24,140 nucleotides of DNA from Muribaculaceae bacterium. GTDB taxonomy: Bacteria; Bacteroidota; Bacteroidia; Bacteroidales; Muribaculaceae. Position 1 is the stretch's first letter. The number at the start of each line of letters is the position of its first letter. Under the pieces are notes generated by a model. The model saw nothing but the letters and a program-made list of their open reading frames with translations. It searched no databases and had not been told where the DNA came from. Location of the stretch: NCBI GenBank assembly GCA_009775355.1, contig VSPN01000044.1, forward strand, positions 1 to 24,140, read 5' to 3'. The position numbers were made by a program, and so were the translations under genes. Shown one piece after another: positions 6,246 to 14,121 of this stretch.

Positions 6246-8258
6246 ATGAGAAAGCGGAGAGAATTATTCTTACCCATGATCCTTGTGGCTGTCCCGGTTT
6301 TAAACTCCGGAGCGGCCACGTTTTTTTCTGCCCCCGACACGACAGCTACCGCGCTTGACGAGGTGGAGGTAAAAGGCGCGCGTGAACGAAGTGCGATAAA
6401 GTCAACCGCACCCACTCACACGATTGATGCCGGAAAGATCATGACGTCAGGCATAACCGATATAAGCGACGCGATGCGTCGGCTGCCCGGAGTCAATCTT
6501 CGGGACTACGGCGGATCGGGAGGAATGAAAACAGTCTCGGTGCGCGGACTCGGTGCCCAGCATACAGGAGTCATCTACGATGGCGCAATGCTCGGAGACA
6601 TCCAGGGCGGTCAGATCGACCTGTCGCGCTATTCACTTGAAAATCTGTCGTCGCTGTCTCTCTCAATCGGAGATGCAGACGACATATTCATTCCGGCACG
6701 CGCCGTATCATCAGCTTCGACACTGTCAGTAAGCACTCTGCAGAATCCTGACATGATGACGTCGCGACCATCGCTGACTGTCGGAATACGCGCAGCATCG
6801 TTCGGCACGTTGAATCCGTCACTCCGGTTTGCAGCAAGCAACGGTCATGACCTCGGCATGAGTCTGACGGGTGAATACACACATGCCAAAAACAACTATC
6901 CCATCTTAATACGCAACGGTTCCGCCACTACTCACGAAAAGCGTGACAACTCACAGATAAATCTCGGCCACGCAGAAATCAACGGTATATGGAAACCGAC
7001 AGCCGGAAGCAGGTTACAGGCCAAGGCATACTGGATTGACAACTCGCGTCATCTGCCCGGTCCGGTCACCTATTATAACAGCGTGAGCCACGAACGGCTT
7101 AGGGAGCGCAACATGTTCGGACAGTTGTCTTACAGCATGAAGCTCGGACAGATGTTCTCGCTCAAGGCACTGGCAAAATATGACCATGCCTTCACCCGAT
7201 ACCGTGACACCGACGGCCGGTATCCCGGCGGAGAGCTTGACCAGAAATACACCCGTCAGGAAGAGTACGTGACAGCCACACTTCTGTGCCGTCCTGTCAG
7301 CGGGCTTTCACTGTCATATTCGGCAGACTTCTGGCACAACTCTCTGCACAGCAATCTCCGGGGAGAAAACCGTCCGTTAAGAAACTCCTTTCTTCAGGCA
7401 CTGTCAGTACGCTGGCAGTGGCAGAGACTGACCGCAACCGCCCGTGGACTGCTGTCGATAATACACGACAAATCCGCGACTGTTCCCGGTGGAAAGACCG
7501 AAAAGCGCATATCCCCTTCCGCCGGAATATCCGTAAGACCTCTTGAGAACGCAGACTGGCATATCAGAATCTCTTACAAGGACATAATGCGCATGCCGAC
7601 ATTCAACGAGCTTTATTTCGACCATTACGGATCTGTAAATCTAAATCCCGAGACTGCCTCGCAGCTAAACGTCGGCACTACATTCAGCCGCGCCATATCG
7701 TCGTGGCTTCCGCAGATCGAACTCACCCTCGACGGATACCTCAACCATGTTCACAACAAGATCGTTGCCATGCCCTACAACATGTTCATGATGACCATGA
7801 CCAATCTCGGACGTGTTCGCATCGCGGGACTCGACGCCACGATTAACGCCGAGTTCCTTCTTGCCGAAACACACTTCCTGCTTCTGTCGGGCAACTACAG
7901 CTATCAGCGTGCCGCGCCACGGACGGATCCGGCAATGGCGGACTGGATGAAACAGGTGGCCTACACGCCGCTCAACTCAGGCGCATGGTCGCTGACATGG
8001 CAGAATCCATGGGTAAACATAGTCGCGCACGGATCCGGCTGTTCGGCCCGCTACTCCATCAGTTCCAACATACCCTCCACCCGTATCGGAGGATACATGG
8101 AAACCGGCCTGACAGCATATTGTGACTTCAGGCTACGCGCCTGCACACTCGAGGCACGCGCCGATCTCCTCAATGTCTTCGACAAAAGGTATGAGATCAT
8201 AGCGCGATATCCGATGCCGGGACGGTCATGGTCTGTATCACTGACATTGAAAATGTGA
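6246..8258 (+). CDS. btuB: TonB-dependent outer-membrane cobalamin receptor (BtuB-like)
   Basis: This 670-residue receptor has a signal peptide (MRKRRELFLPMILVAVPVL, cut near residue 25-30), a possible TonB box (ALDEVEVKG) and a plug domain at about 50-150 (DAMRRLPGVNLRDYGGSGG, VSVRGLGAQHTGVIYDG). A beta-barrel runs to the end, closing with YPMPGRSWSVSLTLKM. Length suits the BtuB class, which lacks the carboxypeptidase-like N-terminal domain of SusC receptors. ATG 6246 was chosen because an in-frame ATG at 6159 lies inside the structured leader and would displace the signal peptide. The BtuG-like, BtuF-like and BtuC-like genes follow on the same strand, so it probably moves cobalamin across the outer membrane with energy from TonB. 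Corrinoid specificity is inferred from context. Confidence 0.85.
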   Translation: MRKRRELFLPMILVAVPVLNSGAATFFSAPDTTATALDEVEVKGARERSAIKSTAPTHTIDAGKIMTSGITDISDAMRRLPGVNLRDYGGSGGMKTVSVRGLGAQHTGVIYDGAMLGDIQGGQIDLSRYSLENLSSLSLSIGDADDIFIPARAVSSASTLSVSTLQNPDMMTSRPSLTVGIRAASFGTLNPSLRFAASNGHDLGMSLTGEYTHAKNNYPILIRNGSATTHEKRDNSQINLGHAEINGIWKPTAGSRLQAKAYWIDNSRHLPGPVTYYNSVSHERLRERNMFGQLSYSMKLGQMFSLKALAKYDHAFTRYRDTDGRYPGGELDQKYTRQEEYVTATLLCRPVSGLSLSYSADFWHNSLHSNLRGENRPLRNSFLQALSVRWQWQRLTATARGLLSIIHDKSATVPGGKTEKRISPSAGISVRPLENADWHIRISYKDIMRMPTFNELYFDHYGSVNLNPETASQLNVGTTFSRAISSWLPQIELTLDGYLNHVHNKIVAMPYNMFMMTMTNLGRVRIAGLDATINAEFLLAETHFLLLSGNYSYQRAAPRTDPAMADWMKQVAYTPLNSGAWSLTWQNPWVNIVAHGSGCSARYSISSNIPSTRIGGYMETGLTAYCDFRLRACTLEARADLLNVFDKRYEIIARYPMPGRSWSVSLTLKM

Positions 8259-8299
8259 CAAATAAACCAGAACATCAATACTAACAAACTGACTGAAAA

Positions 8300-9412
8300 A
8301 TGAGAAAGTATCTTTACCTTTCGATCGCGGCTCTCTGTGCCGCATCACTTGCATCGTGCAGCAGCGATGACAATAACGAACCCGAAGGCCCGGCGACCGG
8401 CCAGAAAAGTCCGGTCTACGTGCTTAACCAGGGCAACTTCTACAATGCTATCGAGGGCGGACTCAGCGTGATAGATCTTGAAAACAAAACTGTTGCCAAC
8501 AATGTGTTCAAGTCTGCCAACAACCGCAGTCTCGGCGACACCCCCCAGTGCGGCGTGGCATACGGATCAAAGATATATGTCGGCACATCGCAGTCGAACA
8601 CTATCGAGATCATCGACCGCGCCTCATACCTGTCGTACAAGCAGATCCGCCTCTCTGAAAATCCTCAGAACGGCACGTCGCCCTACTCCATGGTTGCAGA
8701 CAAAGGTTATGTGTTCATCTCCATGTATGACGGCTATGTGGCACGCCTCGACACACTGACAATGACAATCGACAAGAGTGTCGCGGTAGGCGCGAATCCC
8801 GACCAGATCGCATTGCATTACGACAAGATTTATGTCCCGGTCAGCGAGGGGATGAACTACCCTAATTACGGCCGCACTGCGTGCATCGTCAACCCACAGA
8901 CAATGACCGTCGAAAAGAAATTCGAAGTCGGACTAAACCCCACACAGTTCATATCATGCGGTAGCCATCTGTTTGTGCTCTGCAAGGGCAACTACAGCGA
9001 TGTTCCCTCAACTCTCTACGAGGTGAAGGAGGGTTATGACAAAGACAACAAGCCGGTTTACACAGCAGAGCCAATATGCAACGCTACCCTCGCAGCCGCG
9101 TTCAACGGATCTGTGGCAATAGTCGACGAGCCGTTTGTGGAGGGAGCACCCAAGGCAACATACCGCACATATGATCCGGAGACTAAGACTCTCAGCGACT
9201 GGAACATCAATCAACCTGATTATGCAAACGCGATCTACTTCGACAGTCTGTCAGGCAATCTCTTCATTGCGTCATATGTGATGAACGGCATGTATCCGAG
9301 CTATGATCTTCCGGGCTATGTCAATGTATACGACACTACAGGAGAGAACCTCCTCTACAAGGCAGATCTGGATGCAGCCGGACCAGCCTGCATCTTCAGC
9401 TATAAGAAATGA
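8300..9412 (+). CDS. btuG: Surface cobalamin-binding beta-propeller lipoprotein (BtuG-like, YncE/DUF5074-like)
   Basis: This 370-residue lipoprotein has a lipobox LASC with Cys20, followed by SSDDNNE, an acidic stretch like the Bacteroidota surface-export signal. The body shows repeated propeller blades, with motifs such as GLSVIDLENKTV, GSKIYVGTSQSNTIEIIDR, GYVARLDTLTMTI and GYVNVYDTTGE, consistent with the seven-bladed YncE-like fold. Characterised BtuG of Bacteroides thetaiotaomicron binds B12 at the cell surface with extreme affinity and sits on BtuB. The gene is 41 nt downstream of btuB and overlaps the next gene by 4 nt (ATGA). The DUF5074/YncE family assignment is from motifs; cobalamin binding is inferred from context. 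Confidence 0.82.
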   Translation: MRKYLYLSIAALCAASLASCSSDDNNEPEGPATGQKSPVYVLNQGNFYNAIEGGLSVIDLENKTVANNVFKSANNRSLGDTPQCGVAYGSKIYVGTSQSNTIEIIDRASYLSYKQIRLSENPQNGTSPYSMVADKGYVFISMYDGYVARLDTLTMTIDKSVAVGANPDQIALHYDKIYVPVSEGMNYPNYGRTACIVNPQTMTVEKKFEVGLNPTQFISCGSHLFVLCKGNYSDVPSTLYEVKEGYDKDNKPVYTAEPICNATLAAAFNGSVAIVDEPFVEGAPKATYRTYDPETKTLSDWNINQPDYANAIYFDSLSGNLFIASYVMNGMYPSYDLPGYVNVYDTTGENLLYKADLDAAGPACIFSYKK

Positions 9413-10542
9413 AATTCACTGCTTTAAGTATATTATTGGTAATGATGGCATTGTCGCTCCTGCCCGGATGCAGGGGCGGCAATGTTCCGCATTCAGGCGA
9501 CACCGGTCAGAACATGATGCGCCATGCGCGTAACATCACGATGACCGAAGAAGGAGACAGTATGACGTTCGTGACTCTGCGCAATCCGTGGGACACTACC
9601 AGGACAATGGCCCGCTATGCGCTTGTGCCCAGAGGATACCGGCCAGCCGCACAATTCCCGGCCGGTATCGTCACCATGGAGGTGCCGCTCGAGCGAAGCA
9701 TAGTTTACTCGGGCGTACATGTGTCGCTCATCGACGAATTCGGAGCCATGGACGCAGTATCAGGAATATGCGATGCTGAATATGTCAGCGACATGCGAGT
9801 GCGTCAAGCCGTATCCGACGGGAAAATCACCGACTGCGGCAACAACAGCATGCCGGTCATGGAACGCATCATAAGTCTGCGCCCGCAGGCAGTACTTCTT
9901 TCCCCATATGAAAAATCGGACGGATCCTCCCTTTTCACAAATACAGGCATTGATGTCGTGGAGACCGCCGACTACATGGAGCTGACCCCGTTAGGCAGGG
10001 CAGAATGGATGCGTTTCTACGGCAGACTGTATGGCAAAGGCCCAGAGGCCGATTCCATATTCAACTCAGTTGAGAAAAACTATCTTGCCATGAAACAAAA
10101 GGCCGCATCATCCGTAAACCGCCCCTCTGTCCTCTTTGACAGGATATACAGCGGCATCTGGGATGTTCCGACATCACGTTCTGTGACCGGTCATCTTATA
10201 GAGGATGCCGGAGGTACTAATCCGTTTGCCGACAGAAATGACGGTGGATCAGCGCACCTCACACCCGAAGAAGTGTTATATACAGCACAAAATGCCGATA
10301 TATGGCTGATACGCCATTTCGAAGCCAATGGTCTTTCTCTTGATCAGTTGGGAAAAGACAATCCGATATATGGAAAATTCAAGGCATTCCGCAACGGCAA
10401 TGTATTCTCAGCCAACACTCTGGAGTGTCCGCTTTTCGAAGACGGAGCCTTCCACCCCGACCGGACTCTGCGTGAGATGATACGTCTTATACACCCGGAG
10501 AAAGATTCCTCCCCTCTGCAATACTACACAAAGACAAACTGA
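9409..10542 (+). CDS. btuF: Periplasmic cobalamin-binding lipoprotein (BtuF-like)
   Basis: This 377-residue substrate-binding protein has a signal peptide ending in the lipobox LPGC (Cys21). The residues after Cys (RGGNVPHSG) lack the acidic signal seen in the BtuG-like protein, so retention on the periplasmic side is expected. The two-lobe metal/vitamin-chelate fold is shown by QAVSDGKITDCGNNSMPVME and RIISLRPQAVLLSPYEKSD in the first lobe, a long connecting helix (GKGPEADSIFNSVEKNY) and PEEVLYTAQNADIWLI in the second. It would pass corrinoid from the outer-membrane receptor to BtuCD. Its ATG overlaps the btuG stop, and the permease follows after 8 nt. A siderophore-binding role is possible from the fold alone. 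Confidence 0.82.
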   Translation: MKFTALSILLVMMALSLLPGCRGGNVPHSGDTGQNMMRHARNITMTEEGDSMTFVTLRNPWDTTRTMARYALVPRGYRPAAQFPAGIVTMEVPLERSIVYSGVHVSLIDEFGAMDAVSGICDAEYVSDMRVRQAVSDGKITDCGNNSMPVMERIISLRPQAVLLSPYEKSDGSSLFTNTGIDVVETADYMELTPLGRAEWMRFYGRLYGKGPEADSIFNSVEKNYLAMKQKAASSVNRPSVLFDRIYSGIWDVPTSRSVTGHLIEDAGGTNPFADRNDGGSAHLTPEEVLYTAQNADIWLIRHFEANGLSLDQLGKDNPIYGKFKAFRNGNVFSANTLECPLFEDGAFHPDRTLREMIRLIHPEKDSSPLQYYTKTN

Positions 10543-10550
10543 CAGTCATA

Positions 10551-11543
10551 ATGCGACTCATCCTCCTGACTGCGGCCACCATCGCACTGCTCGTGGCAAA
10601 CGTGTTTTTCGGAGCGATCCACATTCCCGCTTCCGACATATGGAGTATTCTGACCGGCAAGGGTTGCACCAACGAGGCAATCGAATATATTGTGCTCGGC
10701 AGCCGCATTCCACAAGGCATCACAGCACTGCTCGCCGGTGCCGGACTCGCGGCGGCCGGTCTGATGCTTCAGACCGTTTTCCGCAATCCATTGGCGGGTC
10801 CATCTGTGCTCGGCATCACCTCGGGCGCGAGTCTTGGCGTGGCTCTGGTCATACTGCTTTTCGGCGGCATGATCTCGATCGGAAGCGAGAGTTTAGGCGG
10901 GAGTCTGGCTCTGACCGCAGGCGCACTTGCGGGCAGTCTGTCAGTTATGGGCGTGCTTATTGCCCTGTCTGCCCAGGTGCGGGGAAACCTCACGCTCCTT
11001 ATAGCCGGCATGATGACCGGATATCTCGCATCGTCTGTCGTGACACTCCTTTCATCAGTTTCGACCGCACAGGGGCTCCACAGTTACGTCATGTGGGGCA
11101 TGGGCACATTCTCGGGGGTAACGCCCGACAGACTGCCCTGGTTCTCGGCATTGACCGTGGCCGGGCTGCTTATGGCAATCTTTCTTGCCAAGCCCCTGAA
11201 TCTCCTTCTTCTCGGCGATAACTATGCTGTCAATTTAGGCGTGAACATACAGAGAGTCCGGCATATGCTCCTCGCCGCCACCGGACTTCTGTCAGCAGTA
11301 GTGACAGCTTGTTGCGGGCCGATCGGTTTCATCGGTCTCGCCATGCCCCATATAGCGCGACTGATATTCCGCACCGACGACCATCTGATCCTCATGCCGG
11401 CCACTATGCTCTGCGGGGCAGCCCTCGCGCTCGCGTGTAATCTTATCAGCGTCCTTCCCGAAGGCAACATAATTCCCATAAACGCACTCACACCCCTCGC
11501 CGGAGTGCCGGTCGTGCTCTATGTCATTATGAAAAAGCAGTGA
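10551..11543 (+). CDS. btuC: FecCD-family ABC permease (BtuC-like)
   Basis: This 330-residue inner-membrane protein has about ten hydrophobic segments. It contains the family signature GPIGFIGLAMPHIARLIF (about 262-279), which forms the ATPase-contacting loop, and FRNPLAGPSVLGITSGA (about 76-92), typical of FecCD/BtuC permeases. It is the last gene of the plus-strand Btu operon, ends just before a hairpin terminator, and probably pairs with the divergent ATPase at 5249-6022. The start at 10551 gives the usual hydrophobic first helix. Confidence 0.85.
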   Translation: MRLILLTAATIALLVANVFFGAIHIPASDIWSILTGKGCTNEAIEYIVLGSRIPQGITALLAGAGLAAAGLMLQTVFRNPLAGPSVLGITSGASLGVALVILLFGGMISIGSESLGGSLALTAGALAGSLSVMGVLIALSAQVRGNLTLLIAGMMTGYLASSVVTLLSSVSTAQGLHSYVMWGMGTFSGVTPDRLPWFSALTVAGLLMAIFLAKPLNLLLLGDNYAVNLGVNIQRVRHMLLAATGLLSAVVTACCGPIGFIGLAMPHIARLIFRTDDHLILMPATMLCGAALALACNLISVLPEGNIIPINALTPLAGVPVVLYVIMKKQ

Positions 11544-11568
11544 CCATTCACTGAAAAACACACATAAA

Positions 11569-11598
11569 AATCCCCGTCACAGTCATGCGGTGGGGATT
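11569..11598. terminator. Bidirectional terminator between btuC and aguB
   Basis: AATCCCC (11569-11575) pairs with GGGGATT (11592-11598), extended inward by G-U pairs around the loop AGTCAT. Read on the minus strand, the stem is followed by TTTTTA, a good U-tract for the aguB operon. The plus-strand tail is weaker. Confidence 0.65.
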
Positions 11599-11622
11599 GT
11601 CATTATATTACTGGCAACGGTC

Positions 11623-12498
11623 TTAATCTATAAACCGTTTCGTTATGGAGTCATAGGCATCTATGCGGCGATCGCGCAGGAAAGGCCACCACTGCCTTAC
11701 ATTCTCGGAGCGGGCCATATCAATTTCAACGATCTGTTCCGAGGGTGCATCGTCAGGAGCAAGGAACAGTAGCTCTCCCTGAGGGCCTGCCACAAAACTC
11801 GACCCCCAGAAATCGATGCCGGACGTCTGGCCTGACGGATCCTCCTCAAAGCCGCAACGGTTTACCGACACCACAGGAATGCCGTTGGCCACTGCATGCG
11901 ATCTCTGTATCGTTATCCACGCGTCGAGCTGACGCTGTTTCTCATCGTCGGAGTCATCGGGATTCCAGCCGATGGCCGTCGGATAGACAAGCATCCTCGC
12001 GCCGCGCATCGCCATGAGGCGGGCCGCCTCCGGATACCACTGATCCCAGCATACCAGCACACCGATGCGACCGAGCGAAGTCTCCACAGGCTCGAATCCG
12101 ATATCGCCCGGCGTGAAATAGAATTTCTCATAGAATCCAGGATCGTCGGGAATGTGCATCTTGCGGTATTTTCCGCATATGCTTCCGTCTGTATCGAAAA
12201 CCACTGCCGTGTTGTGGTACAGTCCCGGAGCCCGGCGCTCGAACATGCTCGTCACTATGACCACACTGTTGGCAGCAGCCGCTGCTCCATAAAATTCCGT
12301 GAACTCGCTCGGAATCTCTTCTGCATACCTGAAGTTTTCCACATCCTCGGTCTGACAGAAATAGAGAGAGTCGTGAAGTTCGGACAGAACCACCACGCGC
12401 GCGCCGTCAGCGGCAAGATTCTCGATCGCTGTCAGATTGCGGGCACGGTTGGAATCGACGTCCTCGGAAAAACTGTGCTGTACTATTCCTACTTTCAT
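11623..12498 (-). CDS. aguB: N-carbamoylputrescine amidase
   Basis: This 291-residue nitrilase-superfamily hydrolase has the catalytic triad Glu40 (LSELHDSLYF), Lys113 (YRKMHIPDDPGFYEK) and Cys150 (VLVCWDQWYPEAARLMA). HIPDDPGFYEKFYFTPGD and WDQWYPEAAR are characteristic of AguB, which hydrolyses N-carbamoylputrescine to putrescine, CO2 and ammonia. It follows agmatine deiminase in the same operon, completing agmatine-to-putrescine conversion in the cytoplasm. The start at 12498 lies in the distal copy of a 22-bp tandem duplication; a second ATG at 12520 leads only to MKI and a stop. Confidence 0.93.
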   Translation of the reverse strand: MKVGIVQHSFSEDVDSNRARNLTAIENLAADGARVVVLSELHDSLYFCQTEDVENFRYAEEIPSEFTEFYGAAAAANSVVIVTSMFERRAPGLYHNTAVVFDTDGSICGKYRKMHIPDDPGFYEKFYFTPGDIGFEPVETSLGRIGVLVCWDQWYPEAARLMAMRGARMLVYPTAIGWNPDDSDDEKQRQLDAWITIQRSHAVANGIPVVSVNRCGFEEDPSGQTSGIDFWGSSFVAGPQGELLFLAPDDAPSEQIVEIDMARSENVRQWWPFLRDRRIDAYDSITKRFID

Positions 12499-12541
12499 AG
12501 TGCTGTTATTATATTTTCATAGTGCTGTTACTATATTTTCA
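12493..12541. repeat. 22-bp tandem duplication across the aguA/aguB junction
   Basis: Units 12493-12514 and 12515-12536 differ at a single base (T at 12509, C at 12531), and 5 more matching bases follow (12537-12541). On the minus strand each unit carries an ATGA. In the upstream copy this holds the aguA stop, and in the downstream copy the real aguB start. Confidence 0.9.
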
Positions 12542-13557
12542 GGTAGAGTCATTGTCGAGCAGTGCAGGGATCCGTGCTGTTTTGTAAGAGTCACACAGTC
12601 TACGGGCACCACCTTGTGGTCGGGAAATGCCACCCGCACGGTCTGACACGCAAGTTCATCCTTTTCCGGCTGACCGTAGACCGGCATGTAGACGGCACGT
12701 GGAGTCACAAGATAATTCGCATATGTCGCCGGGAGTCTGTTGCCTTCTTCGTCATACACCGCATCGGGAAGCGGAAGTTCCAGAAGATTGTAAGGCTCTC
12801 CCTCTGCATTGCGGAACATCGAAAGCTGTGCGCGCATATGGAGAAGTTCCTCGAACTGCGGGTCATCCATGTCGCGGCATCCGGTGAAAAGGATCATGTT
12901 GCCCGGAGCCAGACGGCAGAGGGTGTCGATATGCGAGTCGGTGTCATCGCCGATCAATGCGCCGTAATCGAGCCAGAGTATGTGATCCACTCCAAGCTCA
13001 CGCGAAAGGATCTCCCCTATTTCGCCGCGTGTTCCGCCACCGTTGCGGTTGGGCGAGAGCAGACATCTCGTGGTGGTCAGCAGAGTCCCACGGCCATCAG
13101 TTTCGACAGATCCACCTTCGAGAATGAAATCACGTCTGTTGCGGTACTGTCCCAAAGGCAGAATTCCACGCTCCTTCATGTTAAGATTGACAAGATTGTC
13201 GCGGTCTGCTGCAAACCTCAGGCCCCAGCCGTTGAAGCCGAAGTCGACAGCACGCAGACGACCGTGTCTGACAACCGATATCGGGCCGTAATCGCGTGTC
13301 CACGTGTCATTGGTCGGAATCTGTGCGACCGTCACTGTGCCTTCGGGGCAACCTTCGGTCACGGCGCTGGCCTCTGCCTCGCTCCGAGCCAGAAGGATCA
13401 CTTTCTCGCCGTTCTGCACGAGAGCCTCTATCAGGCGCCTGAACTGATCAAGGGCTTCAGGAAGAATGTCCGCCCAGTCAGTATCTTCGTGAGGAAGCGC
13501 GAGCAGAACCGGGCCGTCGCACTCCCATTCGGCGGGATATAATATGTCGTTATCCAT
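12517..13557 (-). CDS. aguA: Agmatine deiminase
   Basis: This 346-residue enzyme of the guanidino-group-modifying family converts agmatine to N-carbamoylputrescine and ammonia. Key motifs are NDTWTRDYGPISV (about 79-91), DFGFNGWG (about 102-109), FILEGGSVETDGRGT, DYGALIGDDTDSHIDTLCRL with the catalytic His, and GSLHC with nucleophile Cys333. I chose ATG 13557 (MDNDILYPAEWE) because the in-frame ATG at 13662 would overlap the preceding gene and add 35 atypical residues. It lies between the small membrane gene (37-nt gap) and aguB. Confidence 0.93.
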   Translation of the reverse strand: MDNDILYPAEWECDGPVLLALPHEDTDWADILPEALDQFRRLIEALVQNGEKVILLARSEAEASAVTEGCPEGTVTVAQIPTNDTWTRDYGPISVVRHGRLRAVDFGFNGWGLRFAADRDNLVNLNMKERGILPLGQYRNRRDFILEGGSVETDGRGTLLTTTRCLLSPNRNGGGTRGEIGEILSRELGVDHILWLDYGALIGDDTDSHIDTLCRLAPGNMILFTGCRDMDDPQFEELLHMRAQLSMFRNAEGEPYNLLELPLPDAVYDEEGNRLPATYANYLVTPRAVYMPVYGQPEKDELACQTVRVAFPDHKVVPVDCVTLTKQHGSLHCSTMTLPENIVTAL

Positions 13558-13594
13558 AAACTGCTTATATTTGGAAACTGCTTGAATATGATCT

Positions 13595-14014
13595 TTACTC
13601 TTTAGGCAATGACAATGCACGGGTGGATTCGAGAATCGGCAGGTTGGTCTCGGTCGGGACATATATGACCGTCTTGTTGCTTAGATCAGACTGCTGGCGC
13701 ACCCAGAGATACTGGATATAAGTCGGTGTGATGCTGCCGTTTTCGATGCGTATAGCCTCGGCTGCGCCTTTGGCGCGTTCGATTTCGGCCTGCGCGTTAA
13801 GTTTTTCCGCCTCAAGATTGGCTTTTGCCTCTTCGATCTTGATCTTGCGGTTCTGTTCGGCCTTCGCGAACTCAGCCTTTCCCTCCATCTCCTGAGACCA
13901 CACATTGTACCAGGGACGTATGAAAGCCATTGCCACGATAAGCAGCACGATTCCCGCCAGACTCCATACCGCTACCTTGAAGAGTGTCGGAGTTACGTTG
14001 TTGTTATTGTTCAT
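13595..14014 (-). CDS. Small membrane-anchored coiled-coil protein resembling a prohibitin tail
   Basis: This 139-residue protein has an Asn-rich N-terminus, one membrane helix at about 10-33 (LFKVAVWSLAGIVLLIVAMAFI), an Ala/Glu/Lys-rich coiled coil at about 42-85, and a C-terminal block, VIYVPTETNLPILES. The coiled coil and tail resemble the second half of prohibitin/stomatin (SPFH) proteins, but the SPFH domain that normally follows the membrane helix is missing. The function is unknown. It is first in the agmatine operon, which may be only a transcriptional convenience. Confidence 0.75.
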   Translation of the reverse strand: MNNNNNVTPTLFKVAVWSLAGIVLLIVAMAFIRPWYNVWSQEMEGKAEFAKAEQNRKIKIEEAKANLEAEKLNAQAEIERAKGAAEAIRIENGSITPTYIQYLWVRQQSDLSNKTVIYVPTETNLPILESTRALSLPKE

Positions 14015-14050
14015 AGTCTATTTGTTTAGTCAAGTCTCTTGTCAACAAAA

Positions 14051-14098
14051 CAAAGATAACACTTTTTTTCGAGATTACGGCACGCTACGGCAAAGATA
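14051..14098 (-). promoter_or_regulatory. Two candidate -7 elements upstream of the agmatine operon
   Basis: On the minus strand TATCTTTG occurs twice, at 14051-14058 and 14091-14098, exactly 40 bp apart. Both fit TAnnTTTG, but neither has a convincing -33 box at the right spacing. The nearer one predicts a start near 14044, about 30 nt before the start codon. Confidence 0.45.
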
Positions 14099-14121
14099 GC
14101 AGATTATTCACCGATGATTGA

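Noticed and set aside
13566..13573. Plus-strand TATATTTG inside the gap before aguA
   Set aside because: It matches a -7 element but points into antisense of the prohibitin-tail gene, with no plus-strand gene following.
13558..13662. Extended aguA N-terminus from ATG 13662
   Set aside because: It overlaps the upstream gene by 68 nt and is unlike other agmatine deiminases.
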